Shown here one piece after another: positions 34,632 to 42,533 of a stretch of 64,000 nt of DNA. Both the position numbers and the translations under genes were made by a program. Position 1 is the first letter of the stretch. Every line of letters begins with the position of its first letter. Source of the DNA: VGJV01 sp964646415 (lineage in GTDB: Bacteria > Patescibacteriota > Minisyncoccia > UBA6257 > 2-01-FULL-56-20); NCBI GenBank assembly GCA_964646415.1, contig CAZYEL010000004.1, forward strand, positions 1-64,000, given 5' to 3'. The notes beneath the pieces were generated by a model. The model saw only the letters and a list, made by a program, of their open reading frames with translations, was not told the DNA's origin and did not search any database.

Positions 34632-35342
34632 ATGACGATAGGCTCAATAAGAAAATATGCAAATTCGGTAAGAGAGGTCCTTGCGGGATATAAAGACATG
34701 GGCGCGGTCATTCCGGCGCATTTTTTGAAAACGTCTCCGTATATTTTTGATTTCAGCGGGAAGAATAAAAAGCTCACGGCGCTTGATTTGAATAACGCCG
34801 AAGAATTTATCGGCTACATAACCGCCACGCTCAAAAACAACCGATGCATTTTCGGCGTTGGAGGGTATGGCGAAAAGAGAATCATCTACCGTCGCAGCAA
34901 TTTGTTCGAAAGCGACGCGGAGCCCCGTTCGATACACTTGGGAGTTGATGTGTGGATGCCCGCAAAAACCCCCGTGTATTCCCCGCTGCCGGGGGTGCTC
35001 CATAGTTTCAAAGACAATAATAATTTCGGCGACTACGGTCCGACGATTATTCTCCGGCATTCCCTGCGGGGAATCACGTTTTTCACTCTCTATGGACATT
35101 TGAGCAGGCTCTCACTAAAAAATCTCAAAGAGGGAATGAAAATAAAAAAAGGGCATCGGATAGCGGCTCTGGGAAACTATAACGAAAACGGCCAATGGCC
35201 GCCGCATCTGCATTTTCAATTGATTTCCGATTTGCTCGGCAAAAAAGGAGATTTCCCGGGGGTAGCGAGCGTGTCCGAAAAAAAATACTATTTAACCCTT
35301 TGCCCGGACCCCGATGTAATTCTAAGGGTCAATAAGGTATAG
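34632..35342 (+). CDS. M23-family metallopeptidase-like protein, no signal peptide
   Basis: The 236-residue protein contains the LytM/M23 zinc motifs: HLGVDVW near residue 102, YGHLS near 154 and HLHFQ near 194. The first 90 residues form an unrelated helical domain. Most M23 enzymes cut peptidoglycan peptide bridges outside the cell, yet no signal peptide or anchor is seen here, so export or a cytoplasmic role is unclear. It ends 7 bp before a pseudouridine synthase gene. Confidence 0.8.
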   Translation: MTIGSIRKYANSVREVLAGYKDMGAVIPAHFLKTSPYIFDFSGKNKKLTALDLNNAEEFIGYITATLKNNRCIFGVGGYGEKRIIYRRSNLFESDAEPRSIHLGVDVWMPAKTPVYSPLPGVLHSFKDNNNFGDYGPTIILRHSLRGITFFTLYGHLSRLSLKNLKEGMKIKKGHRIAALGNYNENGQWPPHLHFQLISDLLGKKGDFPGVASVSEKKYYLTLCPDPDVILRVNKV

Positions 35343-35349
35343 TGTCCGC

Positions 35350-36084
35350 ATGTTTCGCAAACGCACACAACCCGCAAAAGCCCCCGCGCAGGGGCCGGTG
35401 GAGCCCCGTTTCCCCATGCGCATCAACAAATACCTTGCCTGGAAAAATTACGGTACGCGGCGCGAGGGAGATTCCCTCGTCCAAGAAGGGCGAGTCCTCC
35501 TGAACGGCAGACGCGCAGAGCTCGGGGACAAAGTGTATGAAAAGGATAACGTGGAAGTGCGCTTCCACCCGAAAAAGTACCGCTACGTCGCCTGGAACAA
35601 ACCGCGCAGCACGTTCAGCTCTTCGATGGAAGAAGAGGGTGATGAGCAGTCCCCCATCCCGGGGCTCTTCCCGGTGGGGCAGCTCGACAAGTATTCGCGC
35701 GGGCTTGTGATTTTAACCGACGACGGCCGGATTACCGCGCGGCTTCTGAACACCTCCTATGCGGCGGAAAAGGAGTATGTCGTCACGACCAAAGAAACAA
35801 TCTCGCCGAGCTTCAAGAAAAGAATGGAGCAGGGCGTGAATATCGAAGGATACATGACGCAGCCCTGCCGCGTGGAATTGCTTGAGGGGAACCGGTTTTC
35901 AATCGTGCTCACCGAAGACAAGAAGCATCAACTGCGGCGGATGTGCGCCGCGCTCGACCACACGACCGACACCATTGAGCGCCGCCGCATCGCAAACATT
36001 GAGCTCTCCGGCATTCCCTCGGGCGAGCACCGCGCAATCGAAGGAACAGAACTTGAAACTTTCCTCAAAGCGCTGGGGATGTAG
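35350..36084 (+). CDS. RsuA/RluB-family pseudouridine synthase
   Basis: The 244-residue protein has a basic tail, an S4 RNA-binding domain (residues 23-75, RINKYLAWKNYGTRREGDSLV) and the catalytic domain with GQLDKYSRGLVILTDDG near residue 114, whose Asp is the nucleophile. HQLRRMCAALDH is the RluF/RluB-like block. It isomerises uridine to pseudouridine in rRNA, with the exact site unknown. Confidence 0.9.
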   Translation: MFRKRTQPAKAPAQGPVEPRFPMRINKYLAWKNYGTRREGDSLVQEGRVLLNGRRAELGDKVYEKDNVEVRFHPKKYRYVAWNKPRSTFSSSMEEEGDEQSPIPGLFPVGQLDKYSRGLVILTDDGRITARLLNTSYAAEKEYVVTTKETISPSFKKRMEQGVNIEGYMTQPCRVELLEGNRFSIVLTEDKKHQLRRMCAALDHTTDTIERRRIANIELSGIPSGEHRAIEGTELETFLKALGM

Positions 36085-36105
36085 GAAAATTTCTTTGTGC
36101 GGAAA

Positions 36106-36416
36106 CTAGCGGGTCGCACTCGCCACCTCCGCATCAACCATCAGCACATATGAGGGCGTTGTAGCAAACGGTTTGTGCTTCACTCCTTTCGGAACCGTAT
36201 ACCCCTCGCCCTCTTGAAGCTCAATATTCCCCTTCTCTGTCCATATGGTAATCGCACCGCGATATACCAAAAGAATTCGTCGTACTCGTGCGAATGCTCG
36301 TGGTATTCGCCGTGGAACATTGCAATCCATAACACCTTGTCGTCGAAGGCGTCTAATGCCACGGGAGTCCACGGCTTCGTGATGGTTTTTATTACGGACT
36401 CGAGGTTGAATTTCAT
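36106..36416 (-). pseudogene. Small cupin protein, frameshifted in a homopolymer
   Basis: From the ATG at 36416 the protein reads as a single-domain cupin up to HEHSHEYDEFF, then the frame breaks at an A4 run (36269-36272). One extra base there would restore LVYRGAITIW and the second motif GEGYTVPKGVKHKPFA through to the stop, giving a normal 103-residue cupin. His and Glu ligands are otherwise intact. A true mutation or a homopolymer assembly error are both possible. Confidence 0.75.
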
Positions 36417-36471
36417 GTCGTAGTACTTATCTTCACTCTCACTTTCTACGTCATCATCATGGAATTCTCCA

Positions 36472-36939
36472 CTACGGCAATTGGATTTCGACTCTCTTAT
36501 CAAGGTGAACTCCGTTGGATTCTTCGGAGTCGTTCATCCAAGCCTTCAAAGGCTTAGCTTTGTAAATCCTGCGCGGCGAATCGCCTGTAAATTGAGCGGC
36601 ATCGCGTGGCGGCTTACTCTTGCGCGAGTAAAGGAGGCCAATCGCGTGACGCATTTCCGCCTCATCCTTTACTTCTTCGGCGCGCGCCTGGATATACACT
36701 CCTTCGCCGGTTCCTTCGGGAACCGTGGAGTCGTAAATCACAAGAAAGACTTCCGGGTGCGCGGCTATGTTCTTCGTATGCTGCGTTGTTACGGGAGAAA
36801 CCCAGTAGAACGTATAGTTTTTCTTGTCATACGCTGAATACACCGGACTGCTCCAAGGCTTACCGTCGGGCGTTACGCTCGCGATAGTGATATAGAGTAT
36901 CTTCTCTATGATTTCCTTTGCTCGCTTCGTGAAGTCCAT
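36472..36939 (-). CDS. Pyridoxamine 5'-phosphate oxidase-like FMN-binding protein
   Basis: The 155-residue protein has the split-barrel fold pattern: ITIASVTPDGKPWSSPV near residue 17, FYWVSPVTTQHTKNIAAHPEV near 47 and a C-terminal KPLKAWMND strand. The family binds FMN or F420 and reduces varied substrates. It precedes the cupin gene on the same strand by about 55 bp. Confidence 0.82.
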   Translation of the reverse strand: MDFTKRAKEIIEKILYITIASVTPDGKPWSSPVYSAYDKKNYTFYWVSPVTTQHTKNIAAHPEVFLVIYDSTVPEGTGEGVYIQARAEEVKDEAEMRHAIGLLYSRKSKPPRDAAQFTGDSPRRIYKAKPLKAWMNDSEESNGVHLDKRVEIQLP

Positions 36940-37173
36940 ATCGTCAAATCAATTTAATTGGGCCGAAACTCATGTAAATATGATACCTTATTTCTCCGCC
37001 AGCTTCTCTACGAAAACCCGAATCATATTTCCAATATTCCCGGCTAGCCCGACACGTACAGGGTGAAAGTTGTGGCAATTGCTCCGTTTGAGTATACTGA
37101 TGGACGGCAAAAACGCAGCAGTTCCTTGGCATATTGTTTCAAAGGTTGTCAAAGGCCGAAATTTACTTTTACT

Positions 37174-37842
37174 ATGAAAAAAATCATTGTATGCCTCGCC
37201 ATTCTCATACTGGGAATTGGCATGCGGAGCGGGGCGGTGCACGCAGAAACGGTTGCGTTGGGCGCGAAGCCATTGAGCGCCGCGGAAATCGCCGTGATAC
37301 AGGCGAAAATAAACTCGCTCAAAGCGGCGGCGGTGGAGCTTCAGGAACAGATAGCCGCGAGGCAGAGCTTGCAACACGCGCTCGACCTTGCAGCTGCGCT
37401 TGTAGTTCAAGTGAGGGGCAAGCTTACGTATTCGAGCGTGACGCCCCGCGAGAAAGCGGTGATGCGAGTGAATCTTACGGGAATCTCCGGTCGCCTTCTT
37501 GTAATACGAGACTCCCTGAACACTCCTCCGTTAGAGAAGACGATTGCCGTTGCGCGTCCGTCGCCCAAAGCACCCATGCAACCGGTGGTGGCGGAGAAAC
37601 CGAAAGAAGTGGAGCAACCGGAAAAGCCCGCGGTAGCCGCGGTAGTCCCGCCGAGTACGTCCGCCAAAGAGACCAAAGAAGCGGGGACGTCGGCGGAGAA
37701 GGAGGAACAAACCGCCTCGCTTGCGGAAAATTCCAAAGGCTGGTACCCGTTCGCCGCGGTGCTCGTCCTTGCCGGATTTGCCGCCTTCGTGTGGTGGCTC
37801 CGCAGAGAGAAGGAAGAAGTCCCCGTCCTGCCGCAGTCCTAA
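37174..37842 (+). CDS. Exported, C-terminally anchored protein with coiled coil
   Basis: The 222-residue product has a signal peptide (MKKIIVCLAILILGIG), a helical region with LSAAEIAVIQAKINSLKAAAVELQEQ (coiled coil, residues 30-60), a Pro/Glu/Lys-rich linker (130-180) and a C-terminal hydrophobic helix (198-214) followed by charged residues. It looks like a cell-surface protein held in the membrane. I do not recognise the family. A terminator follows directly. Confidence 0.65.
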   Translation: MKKIIVCLAILILGIGMRSGAVHAETVALGAKPLSAAEIAVIQAKINSLKAAAVELQEQIAARQSLQHALDLAAALVVQVRGKLTYSSVTPREKAVMRVNLTGISGRLLVIRDSLNTPPLEKTIAVARPSPKAPMQPVVAEKPKEVEQPEKPAVAAVVPPSTSAKETKEAGTSAEKEEQTASLAENSKGWYPFAAVLVLAGFAAFVWWLRREKEEVPVLPQS

Positions 37843-37844
37843 CT

Positions 37845-37871
37845 CAAAATCCCCCGCGCAGGGGGATTTTG
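37845..37871 (+). terminator. Terminator after the surface protein gene
   Basis: CAAAATCCCCC (37845-37855) pairs with GGGGGATTTTG (37861-37871) around five bases; the A/T ends could work in both directions. Confidence 0.75.
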
Positions 37872-37936
37872 ATTTCTAGGGAACGAATTGAATTGGACCG
37901 AGGCGATAGAGCTACATACGAGCATTATACCGACCT

Positions 37937-38914
37937 TCACGCCTTTGAGACAGACTCAAAATACGCCGTGAGGCGCGCCATGCCTTCCACGATATCCTGC
38001 TCCGCTCTTCCGAAGCAAATCCGTATATGCCCCTCTCCGCCCGGACCGAACGTACTCCCCGGAACCGTCGCAACCTTATTCCGCCGCAGAATGTCGAAGC
38101 AAAGAACTTCGCTCTCCCCTGCACTTTTCACTTTGGGAAAGAAGTAATAACTCCCCTCCGGCCACGTAAAGCTCATATGGTTTTTGAACGACTCAAGGCA
38201 CTTGCCCATCAACGCGCGATGCCGCGCGTACTGCGGAAAAACGTCCGGCAGAATCCGGTCTTCGAACTTCAGCGCCGCGAGCGCCGCATACTGCGAAATC
38301 ACCGGCGCGCAATTCACAACGTTGATTAAGTTTTTCCGGAAACGCGGGTCGTCCGCCAATTGATACGGCTTCTCCGGACCGTAGTAAAAGTTCCGGTAGA
38401 CGTCGTCCGAGATGATGAGGAGATTCCGCCGGAGCGCCAGCTCCCCTATCGCTTCGAGTTCCGCGCGGGTGAACACCATCCCCGTGGGATTATGGGGATT
38501 GCAGAGAAGGATAGCGCGGGTGGCACCGGTGATTTTCCTCTCCAAACTTTGGAGATTCGGACGCCACCCCCGCGCCTCCTCCAGTTCCTCGCTCACGAGC
38601 TTTGCGCCGCAAAGCTCCACCGCGCGCGAGTATGCGCTGTAATAGGGCGAGAAGGTGATTACTTCATCCCCGCGCCCGAAAAGCGCGAGGCATATCACCG
38701 ACAATGCCTCCATGGCGCCCGCGGTAATAAGCACTTCGCTCTCCGACGTAAGCCCCCACTTTAAGGCGACCAGTTCCCGCAACTCCGGAATACCCGCGGA
38801 GAGCGAGTACCGGTCAACCTTTCCCTTCGACAACGCCTCAATAGCCGCTTTCCTGATGAGCGCATGGGACTCGAGATACGGTATCCCCTGCGCTAATGAC
38901 ACAACTCCCCCCAA
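37937..38914 (-). CDS. Class I/II PLP-dependent aminotransferase, T-box controlled
   Basis: The 325-residue protein shows the fold-type I aminotransferase pattern: SLAQGIPYLES at the start, ITAGAMEALSVI, CNPHNPTGMVFT near residue 142, ISDDVYRNFYY near 172 and a C-terminal Arg region (HIRICFGRAE). The usual PLP-lysine block (S-SK) is poorly matched; FRKNLINVVNCAPV occupies that position, so catalysis should be checked. No ATG is available; TTG at 38914 is the probable start, and the N-terminus is short. A T-box leader just upstream links it to an amino acid pool. Confidence 0.72.
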   Translation of the reverse strand: MGGVVSLAQGIPYLESHALIRKAAIEALSKGKVDRYSLSAGIPELRELVALKWGLTSESEVLITAGAMEALSVICLALFGRGDEVITFSPYYSAYSRAVELCGAKLVSEELEEARGWRPNLQSLERKITGATRAILLCNPHNPTGMVFTRAELEAIGELALRRNLLIISDDVYRNFYYGPEKPYQLADDPRFRKNLINVVNCAPVISQYAALAALKFEDRILPDVFPQYARHRALMGKCLESFKNHMSFTWPEGSYYFFPKVKSAGESEVLCFDILRRNKVATVPGSTFGPGGEGHIRICFGRAEQDIVEGMARLTAYFESVSKA

Positions 38915-38976
38915 TCCGATGCGCTTCGTTTTCTATCCTTTTTATTGCCGACAATGTGATGCCCATTCGACAAATT

Positions 38977-39225
38977 AAAAACACCCCGCTGTTCCGACTA
39001 AGTCAGGAACAAGGACGAGGGTGCTCGTGGTACCACCTTGCTTTCGCTCGGGCGTCTCCGCGCCGAACCTTGGGCTGACGGTTACCGCTCGGTAACGTGT
39101 ATAAGCTTCCTCTTCGTAACGGCGAGGTTCCGGCACTGCTCATCGCAGGCAGCTCCTGAGTGGCTCGGGAACTCGCGTTCCCCTTATTGAAACGAATGAT
39201 CTCTGCCCAATCAGAAATCTCGCTT
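38977..39225 (-). promoter_or_regulatory. T-box riboswitch upstream of the aminotransferase
   Basis: Read on the minus strand, the antiterminator is CAAGG, a TGGTACC bulge, ACGAG, a four-base loop, then CTCGT and CCTTG (plus 39008-39042). The mutually exclusive terminator pairs CACCC of the loop region with GGGTG just before five T (plus 38977-38981), with an inner GTTCC/GGAAC stem (38991-39010). Stem I carries a distal loop with CTGCGATGA, as in known T-boxes. Uncharged tRNA binding to the bulge should favour readthrough into the gene at 38914. The specifier codon could not be assigned safely. Confidence 0.85.
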
Positions 39226-39311
39226 GGAAAATAGGCATCTTTCTTGTGCCCTCTTAGAAGATTCTCGGTTCGATCCCCCGAATTTCCCCACAAGGAGGAG
39301 GCGTCCAACTC

Positions 39312-39376
39312 TTAATGCCTCCCAATCCCAATCCTCCCCCCACCTTCTTTCGCCACCATCTCCACTTCTCCGCCAA
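39312..39376 (-). pseudogene. Ghost 3' end of a second LD-carboxypeptidase gene
   Basis: The last 20 codons and stop (GGEVEMVAKEGGGRIGIGRH) match the end of the carboxypeptidase at 41034 (GGEVEVVVKEGGSRIGMVRH) at roughly three quarters identity in DNA. Similarity stops abruptly at about 39377, where the restriction module begins. Confidence 0.75.
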
Positions 39377-39393
39377 AGTTTATAGCCGTAGAT

Positions 39394-39938
39394 TCAGCTC
39401 GCTATTTCAAAGATCTTTTTGACTAAACCTGTCCGTGCGTAAAATGCGCGAGTTATAGGTCGGCGTTCGCCGGTTCGAGGATTTATCCCACCAGTCCCTT
39501 TTGTTCTCGCTTGTATCCATTTTCCATCCTTACCAGTAAGCGCGCCGAAGCCGCGCTTAATAAGTTTTGCGCGGATAAAGTCGTAATCAGCTTCTATCTC
39601 CTTGATAAGGTCGTCATCCTTGGTAAAATCCAAACTTGTTACGCGAAGAAGTTTTGAACCTTTAGCGTTTTTGCCGTCCCATTGAACCGCGCAGAAGGCG
39701 ATGGTTTTGAGCTTTGCCCAAACATGACTTTCAAAAAATGAATGAGCTAGATATGCCATAGTTGAAATTTCGGATAACTTTCTCGGTCGTGAAATTTTAA
39801 GTCCTTATCGTCTTGCCAGACGAGTTCCGTAAACTGCTCAAAGTCCTCGCTGTAGCCGAGACACATTACTTTCAGACGATTGAGAGGATTGAATCGTAAA
39901 ATAACTTTTGCCAAAAATGGCGTAAGTGGAATTTCCAT
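39394..39938 (-). pseudogene. MutH/Sau3AI-like endonuclease-family gene, frameshifted
   Basis: Two frames meet near 39798-39801, in an A4 run on the minus strand. With one more A, DDKDLK would run into ISRPRKLSEIST and the whole would be a protein of about 181 residues. The C-terminal half (HSFFESHVWAKLK, DYDFIRAKLIKRGF, GKDGKWIQARTKG) follows the end of the MutH/Sau3AI fold, a GATC-specific endonuclease group. The acidic catalytic N-terminal part is not recognised, so this may be a DNA-binding half only. It begins 2 bp after the DpnI-like gene. Error in the homopolymer is possible. Confidence 0.55.
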
Positions 39939-39940
39939 AG

Positions 39941-40711
39941 TTAAGTAAGGCGATAATATCCGCGCGATACAAAATCCAGATAGCTCTTATCACGCAAAAC
40001 TTGTAATTGCTGGCGTATCTTATCCTTGATATGTTTGTTTTCTGGATGAAGTACACCCAATTCTTTTTCAAATGCATATACATCTTCGAGCATAAATTCA
40101 CGCTTCCCAAGTTTTTCAATACATCGCATAACATCAAGTATCCAACCTTTCGCCGATATTTCTTTTTCTTCTCGCAAAAACAGTGTTTTTTGCCATTCTG
40201 CCAACACTTTTTCTTTTGGCTCGACCGCACCGTTTTTGATGTAAAAAACTTTACCCGTCTGCGGAATACTCTTGAGTAAAATGTTGCATCCAACCCAACC
40301 AGCACGGCGCGCTGTCGGCGAAAGCGGCTTTCTCTTTTCAATAATTTCTGGAACAAAAAAATGTTTGGGTATGACAAAGAAATTCAGAACCGATAGATTT
40401 TGTAAGTCGTAATTTAGTAAGAAAAAATTGGGGTTATTGCTCGCCTGTAATCGTTCGAGCATTGTTCGATATGCGCCATCAACAATTTTCGAGCCAACAG
40501 AGTCCTGTTTGCTCTTGAGTTCGTAATCTTCTCGACAATTTGAGCAAAGAAAATCTGCGACTGGCTGATTATTCGGGTATTTGTCTATATCCAAATGCCC
40601 GCAATTTGGGCAATAAACTGAATTATCAACCCAGTACTCGGTTAAAACACGAGCTCTTTGCGAAGCACTTTTGTAATTTGTCGCAATATTTTCGTCAAAA
40701 GTTAATTTCAT
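39941..40711 (-). CDS. DpnI-type methylation-dependent restriction endonuclease
   Basis: The 256-residue protein (DpnI has 254) aligns with DpnI end to end. A zinc ribbon with Cys34, Cys37, Cys56 and Cys59 surrounds the PD-ExK site Asp53, Glu64, Lys66. PLSPTARRAGWVGCNI near residue 133 and the C-terminal winged helix IKDKIRQQLQVLRDK match as well. DpnI cleaves GATC only when the adenine is methylated, so the host should lack Dam methylation. Its ATG overlaps the stop of the truncated methyltransferase by 4 bp. The gene is A/T-rich relative to surroundings, indicating transfer. Confidence 0.93.
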   Translation of the reverse strand: MKLTFDENIATNYKSASQRARVLTEYWVDNSVYCPNCGHLDIDKYPNNQPVADFLCSNCREDYELKSKQDSVGSKIVDGAYRTMLERLQASNNPNFFLLNYDLQNLSVLNFFVIPKHFFVPEIIEKRKPLSPTARRAGWVGCNILLKSIPQTGKVFYIKNGAVEPKEKVLAEWQKTLFLREEKEISAKGWILDVMRCIEKLGKREFMLEDVYAFEKELGVLHPENKHIKDKIRQQLQVLRDKSYLDFVSRGYYRLT

Positions 40712-40971
40712 AGTCCGTTGCTCTTGTCCCAATCTCCCTTATTGACGCTGACCATTCGTCCGGCATGGACGGTGATGCCTCCGTTGGAAAGATTGTAGGG
40801 AGGATCGGCAAAGACCATATCAACCGAGTTTTCTGGAAACTCGGCTAACACATCCAAGCAATTTGCTTGGTAGAGTTTGAACTTCTGCTTTTCATAGTAT
40901 GCCTGCGTAAGGGCCGTTCGCGGCTCGTTTTCAACTCGAACGTCCAATGTAGGAGAAGTGAGGCGGGGCAT
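40708..40971 (-). pseudogene. Truncated adenine DNA methyltransferase (DpnA/Dam-type, beta class)
   Basis: Only 87 residues remain: the strand-order start YQANCLDVLAEFPENSVD and motif IV FADPPYNLSNGG (DPPY at 56-59), continuing VSVNKGDWDKSNGL then a stop. The target recognition domain and the C-terminal FxGxG SAM-binding motif are missing, so it cannot methylate DNA. The stop (TGA) lies inside the ATGA that starts the DpnI gene. This is what replacement of a DpnII-type cassette by DpnI would leave. Confidence 0.85.
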
Positions 40972-41033
40972 AAATATATCCTACCACGAACCACAGTACG
41001 GAAGGATCGGCTATTGAATGTCGCTTGTTTTTT

Positions 41034-42026
41034 CTAATGCCTCACCATTCCAATCCTCGAACCGCCCTCCTTCACCACCACCTCCACTTCTCCGCCAATC
41101 GGGAAGGTGATTATGGGCGTCGTGTGCCCGAAGTCCACGTTCGCAGTGACGGGCAGGTGCGCAAGCTCTTTTTTTGTTTTCACAATTTGCGTGAGGAGTT
41201 CCCTCGTCATCGCCGTTTTTGGTTCGAATCTGCCGAAGACAATGCCGCGCACTTTTTCGAACCCGGGCTGATGGATGATGGCCTGTAAAAATCTATCAAC
41301 TCCTGCCACGTGGGTTTCGTCGTCGTCTTCCAAAAATAAAATACTGTCGGCGATATCGGGCATAAACTCGGTGCCGTGCAAGAGATTGAACGTGCCCATG
41401 TTGCCGCCGATGATGGTTCCCTGCGCGCTCCCCTCGTTCAACACCCACCACCCCTCGTTCCGCATGAAGTTCCGGTGTTCCTGGTCGTTCGCCCAACGGT
41501 CGTCGCTCCATTGCTCCGAAGGCAACACTTCGAACGGCGCCTCGGACATCAGGCATTTCTTGAAGTATTCGAGCGTGTAGTCGAAGCCCTTCTTGGCGCC
41601 GAAAGAAAAGAAGTGCGGCCCCGAGTACGTTACGAGTCCCGTTTTCGCAAAAATGGCATTGCCGAGCGCGGTGATGTCCGAATACCCGCAAAGAATTTTG
41701 GGGTTCTTCCGTATCAAGTCGTAGTCCAAGTACCGCAAAAGCTGGTTCGAGTTGAAACCGCCGATGACCGTGATGATGAGTTGTATGCTCGTGTCGCGAA
41801 ACGCGTCATGCAAATCCTCCACCCGGTGCGCGATGGACGAAGAACTGAACTCATCTATCTCCATCACGTATTTCCCAAAACTCAAATTCAAACCAAGCTC
41901 CTTGAACCGCGCCTTCGCCTGCGTCTGCAATTCTTCAGTCATCCAAGGCATCGCCAAACTCCGCGAGGGCGTGATGACCCGTACGCCGTCGCCGGGCTTG
42001 AGTTTTGCGGGGAAGATTTTGAGCAT
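41034..42026 (-). CDS. S66-family LD-carboxypeptidase/MccF-like protein
   Basis: The 330-residue protein has the nucleophile motif CGYSDITAL near residue 113, the GGNMGTFNLLHGTEF block near 208, LFLEDDDE near 229 and DFGHTTP near 299 with the catalytic His. The family includes murein LD-carboxypeptidases (cytosolic peptidoglycan recycling) and MccF immunity peptidases. The HGTEF..LFLEDDDE pattern is closer to MccF. A diverged second copy of the gene end is at 39312. Confidence 0.88.
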   Translation of the reverse strand: MLKIFPAKLKPGDGVRVITPSRSLAMPWMTEELQTQAKARFKELGLNLSFGKYVMEIDEFSSSSIAHRVEDLHDAFRDTSIQLIITVIGGFNSNQLLRYLDYDLIRKNPKILCGYSDITALGNAIFAKTGLVTYSGPHFFSFGAKKGFDYTLEYFKKCLMSEAPFEVLPSEQWSDDRWANDQEHRNFMRNEGWWVLNEGSAQGTIIGGNMGTFNLLHGTEFMPDIADSILFLEDDDETHVAGVDRFLQAIIHQPGFEKVRGIVFGRFEPKTAMTRELLTQIVKTKKELAHLPVTANVDFGHTTPIITFPIGGEVEVVVKEGGSRIGMVRH

Positions 42027-42034
42027 GGAAAAAA

Positions 42035-42250
42035 TTACGGAAAGAGTTTCTTGTTGCGATGCAGGAAGTCGCCGGGGGTGAGGATGGGAAAACGAACGGA
42101 GTCCATCACCGACTTTCGCAAAAAATGTCTTGTGTTCCAGGTTATTACTGCCGCCGGTCGTGCGGCAATCGCCCCCGCTGCCCCATGCGGCGAGTTCAGT
42201 CCCGCAAGAATCGCGCTGGTATCAAGAAAGACTCTTGATTTTCTTGGCAT
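42035..42250 (-). pseudogene. PIN-domain toxin with internal deletion
   Basis: The 71-codon frame has the first PIN segment (VFLDTSAILAGLNSPHG) fused directly to the last (VITWNTRHFL.. and LTPGDFL). The middle of about 60-70 residues with the other catalytic acids is missing, in frame. It is therefore almost surely an inactive VapC-type RNase. Its start overlaps the antitoxin gene by 29 bp. Confidence 0.75.
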
Positions 42251-42431
42251 ACTTTTCCCGCCAAATTCCATTCCTAGTGGCCCGTAGGGCCTTCCCGATG
42301 GACGCCTGGGAGTACCGGGAGGCAGCCCGCTGCCGCTTTGGCAGCTGGAAGTATGTCTGGACTTTCATCCTTTGCACTTGCTGCTCAAGGTCAACGAGTT
42401 TCTTATAAATTGTCGCCGATGTCTCGCTCAT
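42222..42431 (-). CDS. Antitoxin-like protein of a PIN toxin pair
   Basis: The 69-residue protein is helical and basic, with a leading SETSATIYKKLVDLEQQVQRMKVQ-type helix and a C-terminal IWREKYAKKIKSL that would wrap the toxin. Size, order and overlap with the PIN gene fit a type II antitoxin. Since the toxin is deleted, its present role is unclear. Confidence 0.6.
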   Translation of the reverse strand: MSETSATIYKKLVDLEQQVQRMKVQTYFQLPKRQRAASRYSQASIGKALRATRNGIWREKYAKKIKSLS

Positions 42432-42533
42432 ACTGCTTATCGTAAAGGATTTTGAAGCGCAAAGTCAAACCCGCTTCTTGATGGTGAAGACTGGATCCCC
42501 TTAGGGTCGGCGCCTACGCGCCACGTTTGAGAC

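Noticed and set aside
39250..39290. tRNA-like GGTTCGATCCCC segment
   Set aside because: The flanking bases do not make a five-pair T stem and no acceptor or anticodon arm could be built.
39003..39308. 101-codon minus-strand ORF upstream of the aminotransferase
   Set aside because: It is fully covered by the T-box leader, whose structure explains the sequence better.
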